DNA from: Clostridiales bacterium
Lineage (GTDB): Bacteria > Bacillota > Clostridia > Christensenellales > Aristaeellaceae
Reading direction: 5' to 3'
DNA length: 55,804 bases
Assembly (NCBI GenBank): GCA_022787165.1
Contig: JALFVL010000008.1
Span: 1-55,804, forward strand
The position numbers and the translations under genes were made by a program. This document shows, one piece after another, positions 35,804 through 44,456 of the stretch (the first letter of the stretch is position 1; every line of letters begins with the position of its first letter). The notes under the pieces were generated by a model. That model searched no databases and was not told the DNA's origin. It saw nothing but the letters and a program-made list of their open reading frames with translations.

Positions 35804-37191
35804 TTCGTCTGCTCCTTCATGGCGTCCTCGGCGACCTTGATCATGATCGCGCATTCGATGCGCTTGCGGAAGAGCTCGCAGCCCGGCTCGTAGACGCCGC
35901 GGATGGAGCCCGTCGCATGGTAGGCGTTGGCCGCGCAGCCGCCGGAGCAGTAGAGCTTCGCCCAGCAGTCCTTGCATTCCGGGCGGGCGTAGGCGTTGCA
36001 GGCGCGGAATTCCTCGCGCAGGGCGGTGTTGGTGACGCCGTCCCAGATGTTGCCGAGCTTGTAGGCCTCCTCGCCGACAAACTGATGGCAGGGATAGAGG
36101 TCGCCCCAGGGCGTCACGGCCATGTATTCGGTGCCGGAGCCGCAGCCCGAAATGCGCTTGTAGATGCAGGGGCCGCCGGTCAGGTCGATCATGTAATGGT
36201 AGAATGTGAAGGGACGCCCCTCCTGCTCGCGGCGCAGCATCTCTTTGGCGAGCAGCTCGTACTGGCCCTTGACGGTCTCGATGTCCTCCGGCGTCAGCGC
36301 GGCAGGATCAGCGGGGTCGCAGACGACCGGCTCCATGCTCAGCTCGGTGAAGCCCATGTCCGCCATGTGGAAGATGTCGTTGGTAAAGTCCGTGTTGGCG
36401 TGGGTGAACGTGCCGCGCATGTAGTAGTTTTTGCCGCCGCGCGCCGCAACGAGCTGCTTGAATTTGGGCACGATGCGGTCATAGCTGCCGTTGCCGGCGT
36501 AGTCGACGCGCAGGCGGTCGTGTACCTCCTTGCGCCCGTCGAGGCTGAGCACGACGTTGCTCATCTCGCGGTTGGCAAAGTCGATCACGTCGTCGTCGAT
36601 CAGCATGCCGTTGGTCGTGAGCGTGAAGCGGAAGTGCTTGTGATGCGCCTCCTCCTGCGTGCGGGCATACTGGACGAGCTGCTTGACGACGTCCCAGTTC
36701 ATCAGCGGCTCGCCGCCGAAGAAGTCGACCTCGAGGTTGCGCCGCGTGCCGGAATGCTCGATCAGGAAGTCGAGCGCGCGCTTGCCGACCTCAAAGCTCA
36801 TCAGCGCGCGGTCGCCGTGATACTTGCCCTGGCTGGCGAAGCAGTAGGCGCAGTTGAGGTTGCAGGTGTGCGCGACGTGCAGGCAGAGCGCCTTGACGAC
36901 GTCGCCGGAGCGCTCCTTGAGCGTGCCGGCCATCGGCGCGAACGTGTCCGGCGTGAAGAGCTTGCCCATCTCCTTGAGGCGCGCGACGTCGCCGATGCAG
37001 GCGCGAAGCTCCTCCTCGGTCACATCCGGGCGGTCGCCGTACTTTTCGAGCATCTGCCGGACAATCTCGTCCACGGGCGTCGTTTCAAACAGCGCGATGA
37101 TGTCGTAGGCGACCTCGTCCACGGAATGCACCGAGCCGGAGCAGGTGTCCAGCACGATGTTGTAGCCGCCAAGCTGATATTGATGAACCAT
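35800..37191 (-). CDS. SCIFF-peptide radical SAM maturase
   Basis: 463 aa. Forms thioether cross-links in the SCIFF peptide encoded just upstream. The radical SAM cluster cysteines are Cys110, Cys114 and Cys117 (HTCNLNCAYC); FFGGEPLMNW follows. A C-terminal SPASM domain for auxiliary clusters has GCGSGTEYMAVTP...YPCHQF and CKDCWAKLYCSGGC. The N-terminal segment MVHQYQLGGYNIVLDTCSGSVH is the family hallmark and carries the peptide-recognition domain. The pair is nearly universal in Clostridia. Confidence 0.94.
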   Translation of the reverse strand: MVHQYQLGGYNIVLDTCSGSVHSVDEVAYDIIALFETTPVDEIVRQMLEKYGDRPDVTEEELRACIGDVARLKEMGKLFTPDTFAPMAGTLKERSGDVVKALCLHVAHTCNLNCAYCFASQGKYHGDRALMSFEVGKRALDFLIEHSGTRRNLEVDFFGGEPLMNWDVVKQLVQYARTQEEAHHKHFRFTLTTNGMLIDDDVIDFANREMSNVVLSLDGRKEVHDRLRVDYAGNGSYDRIVPKFKQLVAARGGKNYYMRGTFTHANTDFTNDIFHMADMGFTELSMEPVVCDPADPAALTPEDIETVKGQYELLAKEMLRREQEGRPFTFYHYMIDLTGGPCIYKRISGCGSGTEYMAVTPWGDLYPCHQFVGEEAYKLGNIWDGVTNTALREEFRACNAYARPECKDCWAKLYCSGGCAANAYHATGSIRGVYEPGCELFRKRIECAIMIKVAEDAMKEQTK

Positions 37192-37243
37192 AGTACCTCC
37201 AGACCGGCGATGCGCCGGGAAAATGCTGTTGAGATAAAGGGCA

Positions 37244-37268
37244 TAAAAAGTGCCGCCCGCAGGCGGCA
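37244..37268 (-). terminator. Terminator/attenuator between SCIFF and its maturase
   Basis: On the minus strand TGCCGCC/GGCGGCA followed by CTTTTTATG. A larger stem GAAAGCTC/GAGCTTTC (37281-37320) lies upstream of it. Together they would make the short SCIFF mRNA far more abundant than the maturase mRNA. Confidence 0.7.
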
Positions 37269-37341
37269 GCTTTTTTCTTTGAAAGCTCCGCAGGCCCGCA
37301 GGGCCGGCAGGAGAGCTTTCGGGATGTCGTCAGAATGCCGC

Positions 37342-37488
37342 TTACTTGTCGGCGTTCTCGCACTGCTGATTGGCCACGCCGCAGCTGGTCTTGCAGGCAG
37401 ACTGGCAGGAGGTCTGGCACTCGCCGCAGCCGCCGTTCTTCGCGCTCTCGCACATGTTGCGGGTCTCGAGCGTCTTGATTCTTTCCAT
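37342..37488 (-). CDS. SCIFF ribosomally synthesised peptide (six-cysteines-in-forty-five)
   Basis: 48-aa precursor peptide. The ATG at 37488 follows a GGGAG site. The core CGECQTSCQSACKTSCGVANQQC is the SCIFF signature, the substrate for thioether formation by the neighbouring maturase. The leader MERIKTLETRN is the recognition part. Seven cysteines are present (13, 21, 24, 28, 32, 36, 43): one more than the six for which the family is named, the extra one being Cys13 just before the core. The role of SCIFF peptides in cells is unknown. Confidence 0.95.
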   Translation of the reverse strand: MERIKTLETRNMCESAKNGGCGECQTSCQSACKTSCGVANQQCENADK

Positions 37489-37568
37489 AACCCTATCTCC
37501 CATTCTAATCAGATTGGATCTCTGCCCGGGGCGCGGCAGGCGCGCACGGGGCCCGATAATCAAGAAGA

Positions 37569-37597
37569 AGTATAGCACAGCGGTACGCGCAAGTCAA
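37569..37597 (-). promoter_or_regulatory. Promoter of the SCIFF operon
   Basis: On the minus strand TTGACT (37592-37597), 17 nt, TATACT (37569-37574). The leader to the ATG is about 80 nt. Confidence 0.8.
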
Positions 37598-37621
37598 GCG
37601 ATACGCGGCGAAAAGGGCGGA

Positions 37622-39490
37622 TCAGCCACGGGCGGCGTGCAGCGTGAAGCGGAAGGCGGAGCCCTTGCCGGGCGCGCTCTCCACGGTCATCTCCTCGCCG
37701 AGCTGCTTCATGATCTCGTAGGCGATCGCCAGGCCCAGGCCGGTGCCCTTGCTGTGGTGCGCCTTGTCGACCTTGTAGAAGCGGTCAAAGACGTGCGGCA
37801 GATCATCGGGCCCGATGCCGATGCCCGTGTCGCGCACGGTCACCAGGACGACCTCGCCGGAGGCGGCGGCGCTCAGCGTGACCGTACCGCCCTCGGGCGT
37901 GTATTTGAAGGCGTTGTCCAGCAGCGCGACGAGCACCTGCTGCGTCCTGTCCGGGTTGCCCAGCACGTCGGGCAGCGCGTCCTGAACGTCATAGACGAAG
38001 GTCTGCTGGTAGTCCTCGGCATAGGCGGAGTAGGTGTCGCGGACGGCCTCGAGCACGCCGCGCGGATTGAAGACGCTGCGCTCGAGCGACGCCGTGCCGC
38101 TCTGCAGGCGGGAGAGCTCGAGCATGTCGCTGACCAGGCGGGAGAGGCGCATCGTTTCGCGCAGGACGATGTTGTAGGTCTGCTGGCGCTGCTCCTCGGT
38201 CTTGATGAGGCCGTCGCGCAGCGGCTCCATCAGCGCGCGCATCGCCGTCAGCGGTGTGCGCAGCTCGTGGGAGACGTTGGCGACATAGTCGCGGCGCGTC
38301 TGCTCCAGGCGCTCGGCGCTGGTGACGTCGGAGACGATGCCGACGCAGCCGGTGATCTGCCCCTGCGCGTTTGATAGCGGCGAGAGCGAGATGGAAAGCG
38401 CCATGCCGCCCTGCCAGATGGTGCGTCGCAGGCTTTGGCCGCTTTCAAGCGCCTCGTCAAACATCGAGAAGACGTCCGGCGCGGCGGCGCGCACGTCCTG
38501 CTGCGCGCTGTCCAGGCCCAGCAGCTCATGCACGGCGGGATTGAGCAGCGTGGTCGCGCCCTGCGCGTCGACGGCGATGATGCCCTCCGAGAGGCCGTTG
38601 ATCAGGCTTTGCAGGCGGTTTCGCTCCATCTGCAGGGAGGAGATTGTCGCGCCCAGCTCCGAGGAGAGGAAGTTGAGCGCGCGGCCCAGCTCGCCGAATT
38701 CGTCGGGGCGCTGGGCGTCGGCGCGCACGGTCAGGTCGCCGCCGGCCATCGTCAGCGCGACGGAGCGCATCCGCGCCAGCGGGCGGGAGAGGCGCGAGGC
38801 GAAAAAGAGCACGATGGGCAGCAGCAGCAGCGCGACCAGCAGCAGCGAAAACGTGATCGCGTTGGAGAGCGCCTGCATGCCGCTCATGACCTCGGTCATG
38901 GTCTGGGCCATGAAGACCGCGCCGACCACCTCGCCAAAGAGCGCGATGGGCACGGCGACGGCGACGACGCTGCCGCTGATGACCTCCTCGGAGGAGGAGG
39001 CGCTGTCCTCCTCCGAGCCAGCGATGCTGTCGAGCACGCCGGAGGAGAAGGTCGATTTATCGGACGTTTCCGCCGGGGGTGTGAGATCCTCCGGCGGGCC
39101 GATGTGCGTCGCGATCTGGCCGGAGAGCACGGTGGGCAGCATGGACTGCGCCAACGCGGTCGGCAGGCGGCCAACACGGCGGCCGGAGGCCTGCTGCGTG
39201 CGGATGAGCGTGTCGCCCTGCGCGTCGACGACCCAGACGGTCGCCTCCCACTGGGAGGTGCTCCGCCCGATCAGCGGGACGAGAAAGGCCGTGGAGATCT
39301 CGCCGCGCAGCGTGCTCTCGATGTAGCCGGAAATGATCTGCCCCTTGGGAATCAGATCGTCGATCTTGTTGCGCGCAAAGAGGCTCGGGGAGAGCGTGTT
39401 GTAGATGACCATGATGAGCACGGCGAAGAGCAGCACCGTGCCGTAGGCCAGCATCAGCGTGCGCCGCAGGAGCGTGCTGCGCGGCTTCAT
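37622..39490 (-). CDS. Sensor histidine kinase (HAMP-PAS-HisKA-HATPase)
   Basis: 622 aa. TM1 at about 8-28, an extracytoplasmic sensor to about 190, TM2 at about 212-234 (FSLLLVALLLLPIVLFFASRL), HAMP, PAS, then the phospho-accepting H-box NVSHELRTPLTAMRALMEPL, N-box DNAFKYTPEGGTV, and G-boxes DTGIGIGPDDLPHVFDRFYK and GTGLGLAI. The extracellular part contains an acidic-serine run (EEDSASSSEEV). Partner of the response regulator whose stop overlaps its start (ATGA). Architecture resembles PhoR/WalK kinases; the signal is unknown. Confidence 0.93.
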   Translation of the reverse strand: MKPRSTLLRRTLMLAYGTVLLFAVLIMVIYNTLSPSLFARNKIDDLIPKGQIISGYIESTLRGEISTAFLVPLIGRSTSQWEATVWVVDAQGDTLIRTQQASGRRVGRLPTALAQSMLPTVLSGQIATHIGPPEDLTPPAETSDKSTFSSGVLDSIAGSEEDSASSSEEVISGSVVAVAVPIALFGEVVGAVFMAQTMTEVMSGMQALSNAITFSLLLVALLLLPIVLFFASRLSRPLARMRSVALTMAGGDLTVRADAQRPDEFGELGRALNFLSSELGATISSLQMERNRLQSLINGLSEGIIAVDAQGATTLLNPAVHELLGLDSAQQDVRAAAPDVFSMFDEALESGQSLRRTIWQGGMALSISLSPLSNAQGQITGCVGIVSDVTSAERLEQTRRDYVANVSHELRTPLTAMRALMEPLRDGLIKTEEQRQQTYNIVLRETMRLSRLVSDMLELSRLQSGTASLERSVFNPRGVLEAVRDTYSAYAEDYQQTFVYDVQDALPDVLGNPDRTQQVLVALLDNAFKYTPEGGTVTLSAAASGEVVLVTVRDTGIGIGPDDLPHVFDRFYKVDKAHHSKGTGLGLAIAYEIMKQLGEEMTVESAPGKGSAFRFTLHAARG

Positions 39491-40197
39491 ACGTTCGCCT
39501 CAAACTTGTAGCCGACGCCGTAGACGGTGATGATGTCCCAGGTCTTGCCCATCTCCTCGCAGGCGAGCTTCTGGCGCAGGCGCTTGATGTGCGTGTCGAC
39601 GGTGCGCGTATCGCCGAAGAAGTCATAGCCCCAGATGCGGGAGAGAATCTGCTCCCTGTCAAACACGCGGCCCGGATGGCTGGCCAGAAGATAGAGCAGC
39701 TCGACCTCGCGCGGCGTGCAGGAGACGCTCTGCCCGGCGAGCTTGACGCTGTAGCGCTCGGGCTGGATTTCGAGCGAGCCGTAGGTGAGCGTCGTCAGCT
39801 GCTCCTCGTGCGCCTCCTGCGAAGCGGAGGAGGTGCGCCGCAGCACGGCCTTGATGCGCGAGACGACCTCGCGTGGGGAGAAGGGCTTGACGATGTAGTC
39901 GTCCGCGCCCATCTCCAGGCCGAGAATGCGGTCGATCTCCTCGCCGCGGGCCGTGAGCATGATGATGGGCAGCTGGCTCTCGCGGCGGACGGTCTGGCAG
40001 ACCTCCATGCCGGTCATGCCGGGCATCATCTGATCCAGGAGCATGAGGTCATAATGCTCCTTGTGAATCATCTCCAGCGCCTGCTTGCCGTCGTAGGCGG
40101 AGTCGTGGAGGAATTCCTCATTGTCCAGATACAGGGAAAGCGACTGATGGACGATGGCGTCGTCGTCGCAGATCAGAATGCGTGCGTTTTTGCTCAT
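39487..40197 (-). CDS. OmpR/PhoB-family response regulator
   Basis: 236 aa. The receiver has the acidic pair in ILICDDDAIV, the phospho-Asp in LMLLDQMMPGMTG (about residue 54), Thr in MLTARG and Lys in DDYIVKPFSPREV. The C-terminal winged helix (about 140-235) has VSCTPREVELLYLLASHPGRVFDREQILSRIWG and VDTHIKRLRQKL. Coupled to the following kinase gene. A TATACT -10-like hexamer lies at 40219-40224 without a good -35. Confidence 0.95.
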   Translation of the reverse strand: MSKNARILICDDDAIVHQSLSLYLDNEEFLHDSAYDGKQALEMIHKEHYDLMLLDQMMPGMTGMEVCQTVRRESQLPIIMLTARGEEIDRILGLEMGADDYIVKPFSPREVVSRIKAVLRRTSSASQEAHEEQLTTLTYGSLEIQPERYSVKLAGQSVSCTPREVELLYLLASHPGRVFDREQILSRIWGYDFFGDTRTVDTHIKRLRQKLACEEMGKTWDIITVYGVGYKFEANV

Positions 40198-40275
40198 GCG
40201 CGTTCACCTCGATCAATCAGTATACCCGATGGCTGTGGCGGGATTGTGAAGAAAACCCGAAAGGTTGGCAAACAC

Positions 40276-42132
40276 TCAGGCCTGCGGCAGCGCGCTCAGG
40301 CGGATGGGCGCGCTGGCATAGGGCACGAGCTGCGCGGTGAAGGCCTCGCCGGTGCTGGCCAGGTCGATGGGCGGCTGGTCGCAGCTTGCCTCGCGCATGC
40401 CCCAGGCGGGGAGATGCACGGCGCGGGCCAGCAGCGTCACGCTCTCGTCCTCCTCGCGCGCCTCGATGGGCTCGCGAGAAAGGAGCGCGATGCCGAAGGG
40501 CAGATCGGCCTGCATTGCCGTCAGGCCGTCTCGGCCGGTCTCCTGCGTGAAGGCCGGCGCGTAGGCAAAGCGCAGCGGCCCGCGCGCGATGCTCACGGCC
40601 TGATGGAAGGCCGGAATGCGGCGGACGGCCATGGGCAGCGTCAGCAGGATTTCATCGCCGTCGTGCCACTGGCGGTTGACCGTCAGGAAGGCGCCGGCTT
40701 TCGCGGGAACGATTTCGCCCGCGATGGCGGCCGTCGCGCCCTCCGCCCAGGCGGGAATGCGCAGATGCAGGGGGAAAGCGGCGCTTTCGCCGACCCCCAC
40801 GGTGATGCGGATGCTGCCGCTGACCGGGTAGCGGCTCTCGACGTGCAGGCGGACGCTCGTGCCACCGAGGCGGTAGCGCACGGAGCAGGGCGCGTAGCCC
40901 ATCGCGCAAAGCCCCTCGTCCCGGGAGAGCATCCATTGATGCTGGGCAAAGCGCGGCAGCGCGCAGAGCAGCGCGCACAGCGCGCGCCCATCCTGAAGCG
41001 AGAAGAGATTCTCCGTCTCGCCGCACAGCGGGAAGCGCGCCTCGCGGCTCACGCGCGTCTGGTTCGCCTGCTGCACGGGCTGGACGCTGCGCCCGTCCGG
41101 TGCGAAGGCGGCCTCAATGGCGTTGTAGACGAGAGTCTCCAGCGGGTCGGCGGCGAATTCCCCGCCGGGGCAGGCGAGCAGCGTCTCCAGCGAGGCGGCG
41201 AGCTCGCAGGCGCTCAGCGCGCTGACGCCGCGGCTGGGATGCGCGCCCGCGAGCAGCGGGTCGGCCGTGATGCCGCCGCTGACGGCGCCGTGCGCCTTGC
41301 TCATGCGCGCAAAGCCGGCCTCCGCGGCGGAGAGCTGCTTGCCCGAGCCGGAGAGCACGCCGCAAAGCGCGCTCTGGCGCAGGCCCTCGCAGAGGTTCGC
41401 GCCGTCGGCCATGCGCAGCAGATGATGCGCGTAGCCCTCCTCGCCCTCGCTCTCAAGCGCGTCAAGCAGCTCCTGCGCGCTCATCGTGCGGGAGACGGGC
41501 GTGCGGTAGGGAAAGGCGTGAAAGAGGGAGGCAAAGTCCGCGCCCTGGCTGGTCAGCATCGAGAGCACGGGGAGAATTGCCTTCTGCCCGGTGACGTTGT
41601 AGAGGAAGAGACCGGCCTCCAGCGTGTCCGCGGTGTGCAGCGCGTCCTGCACGCCAAGCGGCGAGGCGGCGAGCGTCTCCTTCAGGTATTTCATGTAGCG
41701 GAGCATGAAGGTGAGGATGCGCTTTTCACCGCTCATCGTGTAGGCGGCCTCCAGCGCGCGCAGCATCCTGCCGCGGGCGGCGAAGCTCTCGCCCTCTGCG
41801 CCGAAGCTGCCATCCTCGCGCTGCGCGTCGATCACGCGGCTGCACAGGCGCAGGCTGTCGCGGCGAAGCTCCTCGTCACAAAGCAGCGCGGCGGTCAGCA
41901 GGGAGGCCTCCAGCGCGTCGGGGGCCAACATGCCGCCGCCCTGTGTGCCGCCGAACCAGACGCTCTGCTCGCCGGACTCGGGAAAGAGAGACGCGCAGCG
42001 GGAAAGAAGCCCCGCGCGAAGGGAGACGAGGCGCTCAGAGAGCGCGCCGCGGGCGGCAATCGCGCCGGCCGGGAGCGGCGCAAAGCGGCCGGGCGCCAGC
42101 GGGGCGCGGGAAAAGAAGGTGCGGGTCAGCAT
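40276..42132 (-). CDS. Divergent GH127/DUF1680-like protein
   Basis: 618 aa; start at 42132 behind AGGAGG. The fold is suggested by the N-terminal all-helical barrel (QDGS..., MLRALEAAYTMSGEKRIL, HTADTLEAGLFLYNVTGQKAI), the patch EFAADPLETLVYNAIEAAF (typical: YADxxERALYN), and the C-terminal beta domain (LRIPAWAEGATAAI, ISIARGPLRFAYAP). GH127 beta-L-arabinofuranosidases need a Glu and three Cys around zinc, with a CC pair holding the nucleophile. At that place this protein has LFSLQDGRALCALLC, no CC pair, and the Glu region is also changed. It may therefore be inactive or act differently. Own promoter; no sugar operon nearby. Confidence 0.7.
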   Translation of the reverse strand: MLTRTFFSRAPLAPGRFAPLPAGAIAARGALSERLVSLRAGLLSRCASLFPESGEQSVWFGGTQGGGMLAPDALEASLLTAALLCDEELRRDSLRLCSRVIDAQREDGSFGAEGESFAARGRMLRALEAAYTMSGEKRILTFMLRYMKYLKETLAASPLGVQDALHTADTLEAGLFLYNVTGQKAILPVLSMLTSQGADFASLFHAFPYRTPVSRTMSAQELLDALESEGEEGYAHHLLRMADGANLCEGLRQSALCGVLSGSGKQLSAAEAGFARMSKAHGAVSGGITADPLLAGAHPSRGVSALSACELAASLETLLACPGGEFAADPLETLVYNAIEAAFAPDGRSVQPVQQANQTRVSREARFPLCGETENLFSLQDGRALCALLCALPRFAQHQWMLSRDEGLCAMGYAPCSVRYRLGGTSVRLHVESRYPVSGSIRITVGVGESAAFPLHLRIPAWAEGATAAIAGEIVPAKAGAFLTVNRQWHDGDEILLTLPMAVRRIPAFHQAVSIARGPLRFAYAPAFTQETGRDGLTAMQADLPFGIALLSREPIEAREEDESVTLLARAVHLPAWGMREASCDQPPIDLASTGEAFTAQLVPYASAPIRLSALPQA

Positions 42133-42233
42133 GGCTGGTTCCTCCTGAATTTCGTTGTCAAGGGATGCAGAATGGCGCTTGAGGACGGGCCCACAGGCGC
42201 CGGGCTCCGGCACGGGCCGGAAAAGACAGATAC

Positions 42234-42262
42234 AGTTTACAACCTTCCTCGCCGGGCGTCAA
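42234..42262 (-). promoter_or_regulatory. Promoter of the GH127-like gene
   Basis: On the minus strand TTGACG (42257-42262), 17 nt, TAAACT (42234-42239). Confidence 0.7.
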
Positions 42263-42291
42263 CCATTCTTGGCTTTGATTCAACGAAAGTG

Positions 42292-42320
42292 TTGAAAACG
42301 CGAGCAAAATAGAGTACAAT
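42292..42320 (+). promoter_or_regulatory. Promoter of glgB
   Basis: TTGAAA (42292-42297), 17 nt, TACAAT (42315-42320); GGGAGG then the ATG at 42355. Confidence 0.75.
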
Positions 42321-42354
42321 TATACAAAAGAAAATCGCTGGGAGGCCTCTTTTT

Positions 42355-44379
42355 ATGGAAGAAGTGACGAATAAAAATCCACGAAAGCTGAAGATCCTCG
42401 AATATGATCCTGCCCTCGCTTCCTTCGAGGGCGAACTCAGGGAGCGTATGAAGCGCTACCGCCGGCGCAAGCGCCAGCTTCTTGCCGACGGGCAGTCGCT
42501 GTCCGATTTCGCCAGCGGTCATCTGTACTATGGCTTTCACAAGACCAAGACGGGCTGGGTCTACCGCGAATGGGCGCCCGGCGCAAAGGAGATGCACCTG
42601 ATCGGCGATTTCAACGGATGGGACAGGACGAGCCACCCGATGAAGCCGGTGGGCAACGGCAACTGGGAGATCGAGATTCCCGGCAGGCGGACGCTGCGCC
42701 ATCTCTCCAATGTCAAGGTCTGCGTCACCAGCGAACGGGGCACGGAGGACCGTATTCCGCTCTACGCCACCTATGTCACACAGGACGAGAAGACGCACAG
42801 CTTCAGCGCGACCGTCTGGAATCCGCGCAAGACCTTTACCTGGACGGACGAAAGCTTCCGCCCGCGCCGCAACGTGCCGCCGCTGATCTACGAGGCGCAT
42901 GTGGGCATGGCGACCGAGGAGGAGCGCGTGGGCACCTATGCCGAATTCACGCGCGACATCCTGCCGCGCATCAAGCAGGACGGCTACAACACCGTGCAGC
43001 TGATGGCGATCATGGAGCATCCGTATTACGCCTCCTTCGGCTATCAGGTATCGAATTTCTTCGCGGCCTCCTCGTGGTATGGCACGCCGGACGACCTCAA
43101 GGCGCTGGTCAACGAGGCGCACAGGCTGGGGCTGACGGTGCTGCTTGACCTCGTGCATTCTCACGCGGTCAAGAACACGGCCGAGGGCATCAACGGCTTT
43201 GACGGACGGGATGACCAGTTCTTCAAGGCCGGCGCGGCGGGCGATCATCCGGCCTGGGGCTCCAAGGTCTTTGACTACGGCAAGAACGGCGTCGTCCATT
43301 TCCTGCTCTCCAACATCAAGTTCTGGATCGAGGAATACCACTTCGACGGCTTCCGCTTCGACGGCGTGACCAGCATGATCTATCAGGATCACGGCCTGGG
43401 CAGCGCGTTCACCGATTACAGGCAGTATTTCTCGATGAACACCGACGTCGACGCGCTGACCTATCTCCAGCTGGCGACCGAGCTGACGCACGAGCTCAAG
43501 CGCGGCAGCGTCTGCATCGCCGAGGAGATGAGCGGCATGCCGGGCATGTGCCTGCCCATCCGCGACGGCGGCATCGGCTTTGATTACAGGCTGGCGATGG
43601 GCCTGCCGGACTTCTACATCAAGACGATCAAGGAGAAGGAGGACGGTCATTGGGATATCGGCAGGCTCTACTATGAGCTGATTTCCCGCCGCCCGGGCGA
43701 GAAGGTCATCGCCTATGCGGAGAGCCACGACCAGGCGCTCGTGGGCGACAAGACGATCATGTTCCGCCTTGCCGACAAGGAGATGTACTGGGGCATGGAC
43801 CGCGCCGACCCGAACATCCTCGTCGAGCGCGCGGTTGCGCTGCACAAGATGATCCGTCTGGTGACGATCGCGGCGGGCGGCGACGGCTACCTCAACTTCA
43901 TGGGCAACGAGTTCGGCCATCCCGAGTGGATCGATTTCCCGCGCGAGGGCAACGGCTGGAGCTTTGCGCATGCCAGACGCCTGTGGTCGCTGGCGGATAA
44001 CGGCTTTTTGCGCTATGAGCTGCTGGGCAACTTCGACAAGGCGATGCTGCGGCTCGTGCGCCAGTACGGCGTGCTCCAGGGCGGCATGGCCAGATGCCTG
44101 CGCCAGCATGAGGCCGATCAGGTGCTCGTCTTTGAGAAGGCGGGCTGCGTCTTCGTCTTCAACTTCCATCCGACGAACTCGCAGGCCGGGCTGTTCGTGC
44201 CCGCGCCGCAGCTGGGCGACTATCGGGTCGTGCTCTCCAGCGACGACAAGGAATTCGGCGGCTACGAGCGCGTGGACAAGTCCGTCGTCTACCATACCTG
44301 GTCGAAGGACCCGCAGCTGGGCGATGGCTTCCCGGTCTATGTGCCGGCCCGCACGGCGCTGGTGCTGCGCAAGGTATGA
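42355..44379 (+). CDS. glgB: 1,4-alpha-glucan branching enzyme (eukaryote-like GH13_8 type)
   Basis: 674 aa. Makes alpha-1,6 branches in glycogen. N-terminal CBM48 (GWVYREWAPGAKEMHLIGDFNGWD) precedes the (beta/alpha)8 barrel. Catalytic Asp336 (DGFRFDGVTSM) and Glu390 (CIAEEMSGMPG) are present, as are YAESHDQALVGDKT and FMGNEFGHPEWIDFPREGNGWSF. The last pattern and GFDYRLAMGLPDFYIK are those of the plant/animal/Bacteroides-type subfamily GH13_8 rather than E. coli GlgB (GH13_9). No other glycogen gene is in the window, though an amylosucrase-like enzyme lies 28 kb away. Confidence 0.9.
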   Translation: MEEVTNKNPRKLKILEYDPALASFEGELRERMKRYRRRKRQLLADGQSLSDFASGHLYYGFHKTKTGWVYREWAPGAKEMHLIGDFNGWDRTSHPMKPVGNGNWEIEIPGRRTLRHLSNVKVCVTSERGTEDRIPLYATYVTQDEKTHSFSATVWNPRKTFTWTDESFRPRRNVPPLIYEAHVGMATEEERVGTYAEFTRDILPRIKQDGYNTVQLMAIMEHPYYASFGYQVSNFFAASSWYGTPDDLKALVNEAHRLGLTVLLDLVHSHAVKNTAEGINGFDGRDDQFFKAGAAGDHPAWGSKVFDYGKNGVVHFLLSNIKFWIEEYHFDGFRFDGVTSMIYQDHGLGSAFTDYRQYFSMNTDVDALTYLQLATELTHELKRGSVCIAEEMSGMPGMCLPIRDGGIGFDYRLAMGLPDFYIKTIKEKEDGHWDIGRLYYELISRRPGEKVIAYAESHDQALVGDKTIMFRLADKEMYWGMDRADPNILVERAVALHKMIRLVTIAAGGDGYLNFMGNEFGHPEWIDFPREGNGWSFAHARRLWSLADNGFLRYELLGNFDKAMLRLVRQYGVLQGGMARCLRQHEADQVLVFEKAGCVFVFNFHPTNSQAGLFVPAPQLGDYRVVLSSDDKEFGGYERVDKSVVYHTWSKDPQLGDGFPVYVPARTALVLRKV

Positions 44380-44401
44380 AGACATAACAATGCATGACCT
44401 C

Positions 44402-44441
44402 GGCGGCTTCCCCTTCCCGGGCGGGAGGGAAGCCGCCTTTT
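44402..44441 (+). terminator. Terminator between glgB and the kinase gene
   Basis: GGCGGCTTCCC (44402-44412) pairs with GGGAAGCCGCC (44427-44437), followed by TTTT. Leakage probably drives the next gene, for which no separate promoter was seen. Confidence 0.8.
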
Positions 44442-44456
44442 GAAGGGAGACTTGCC

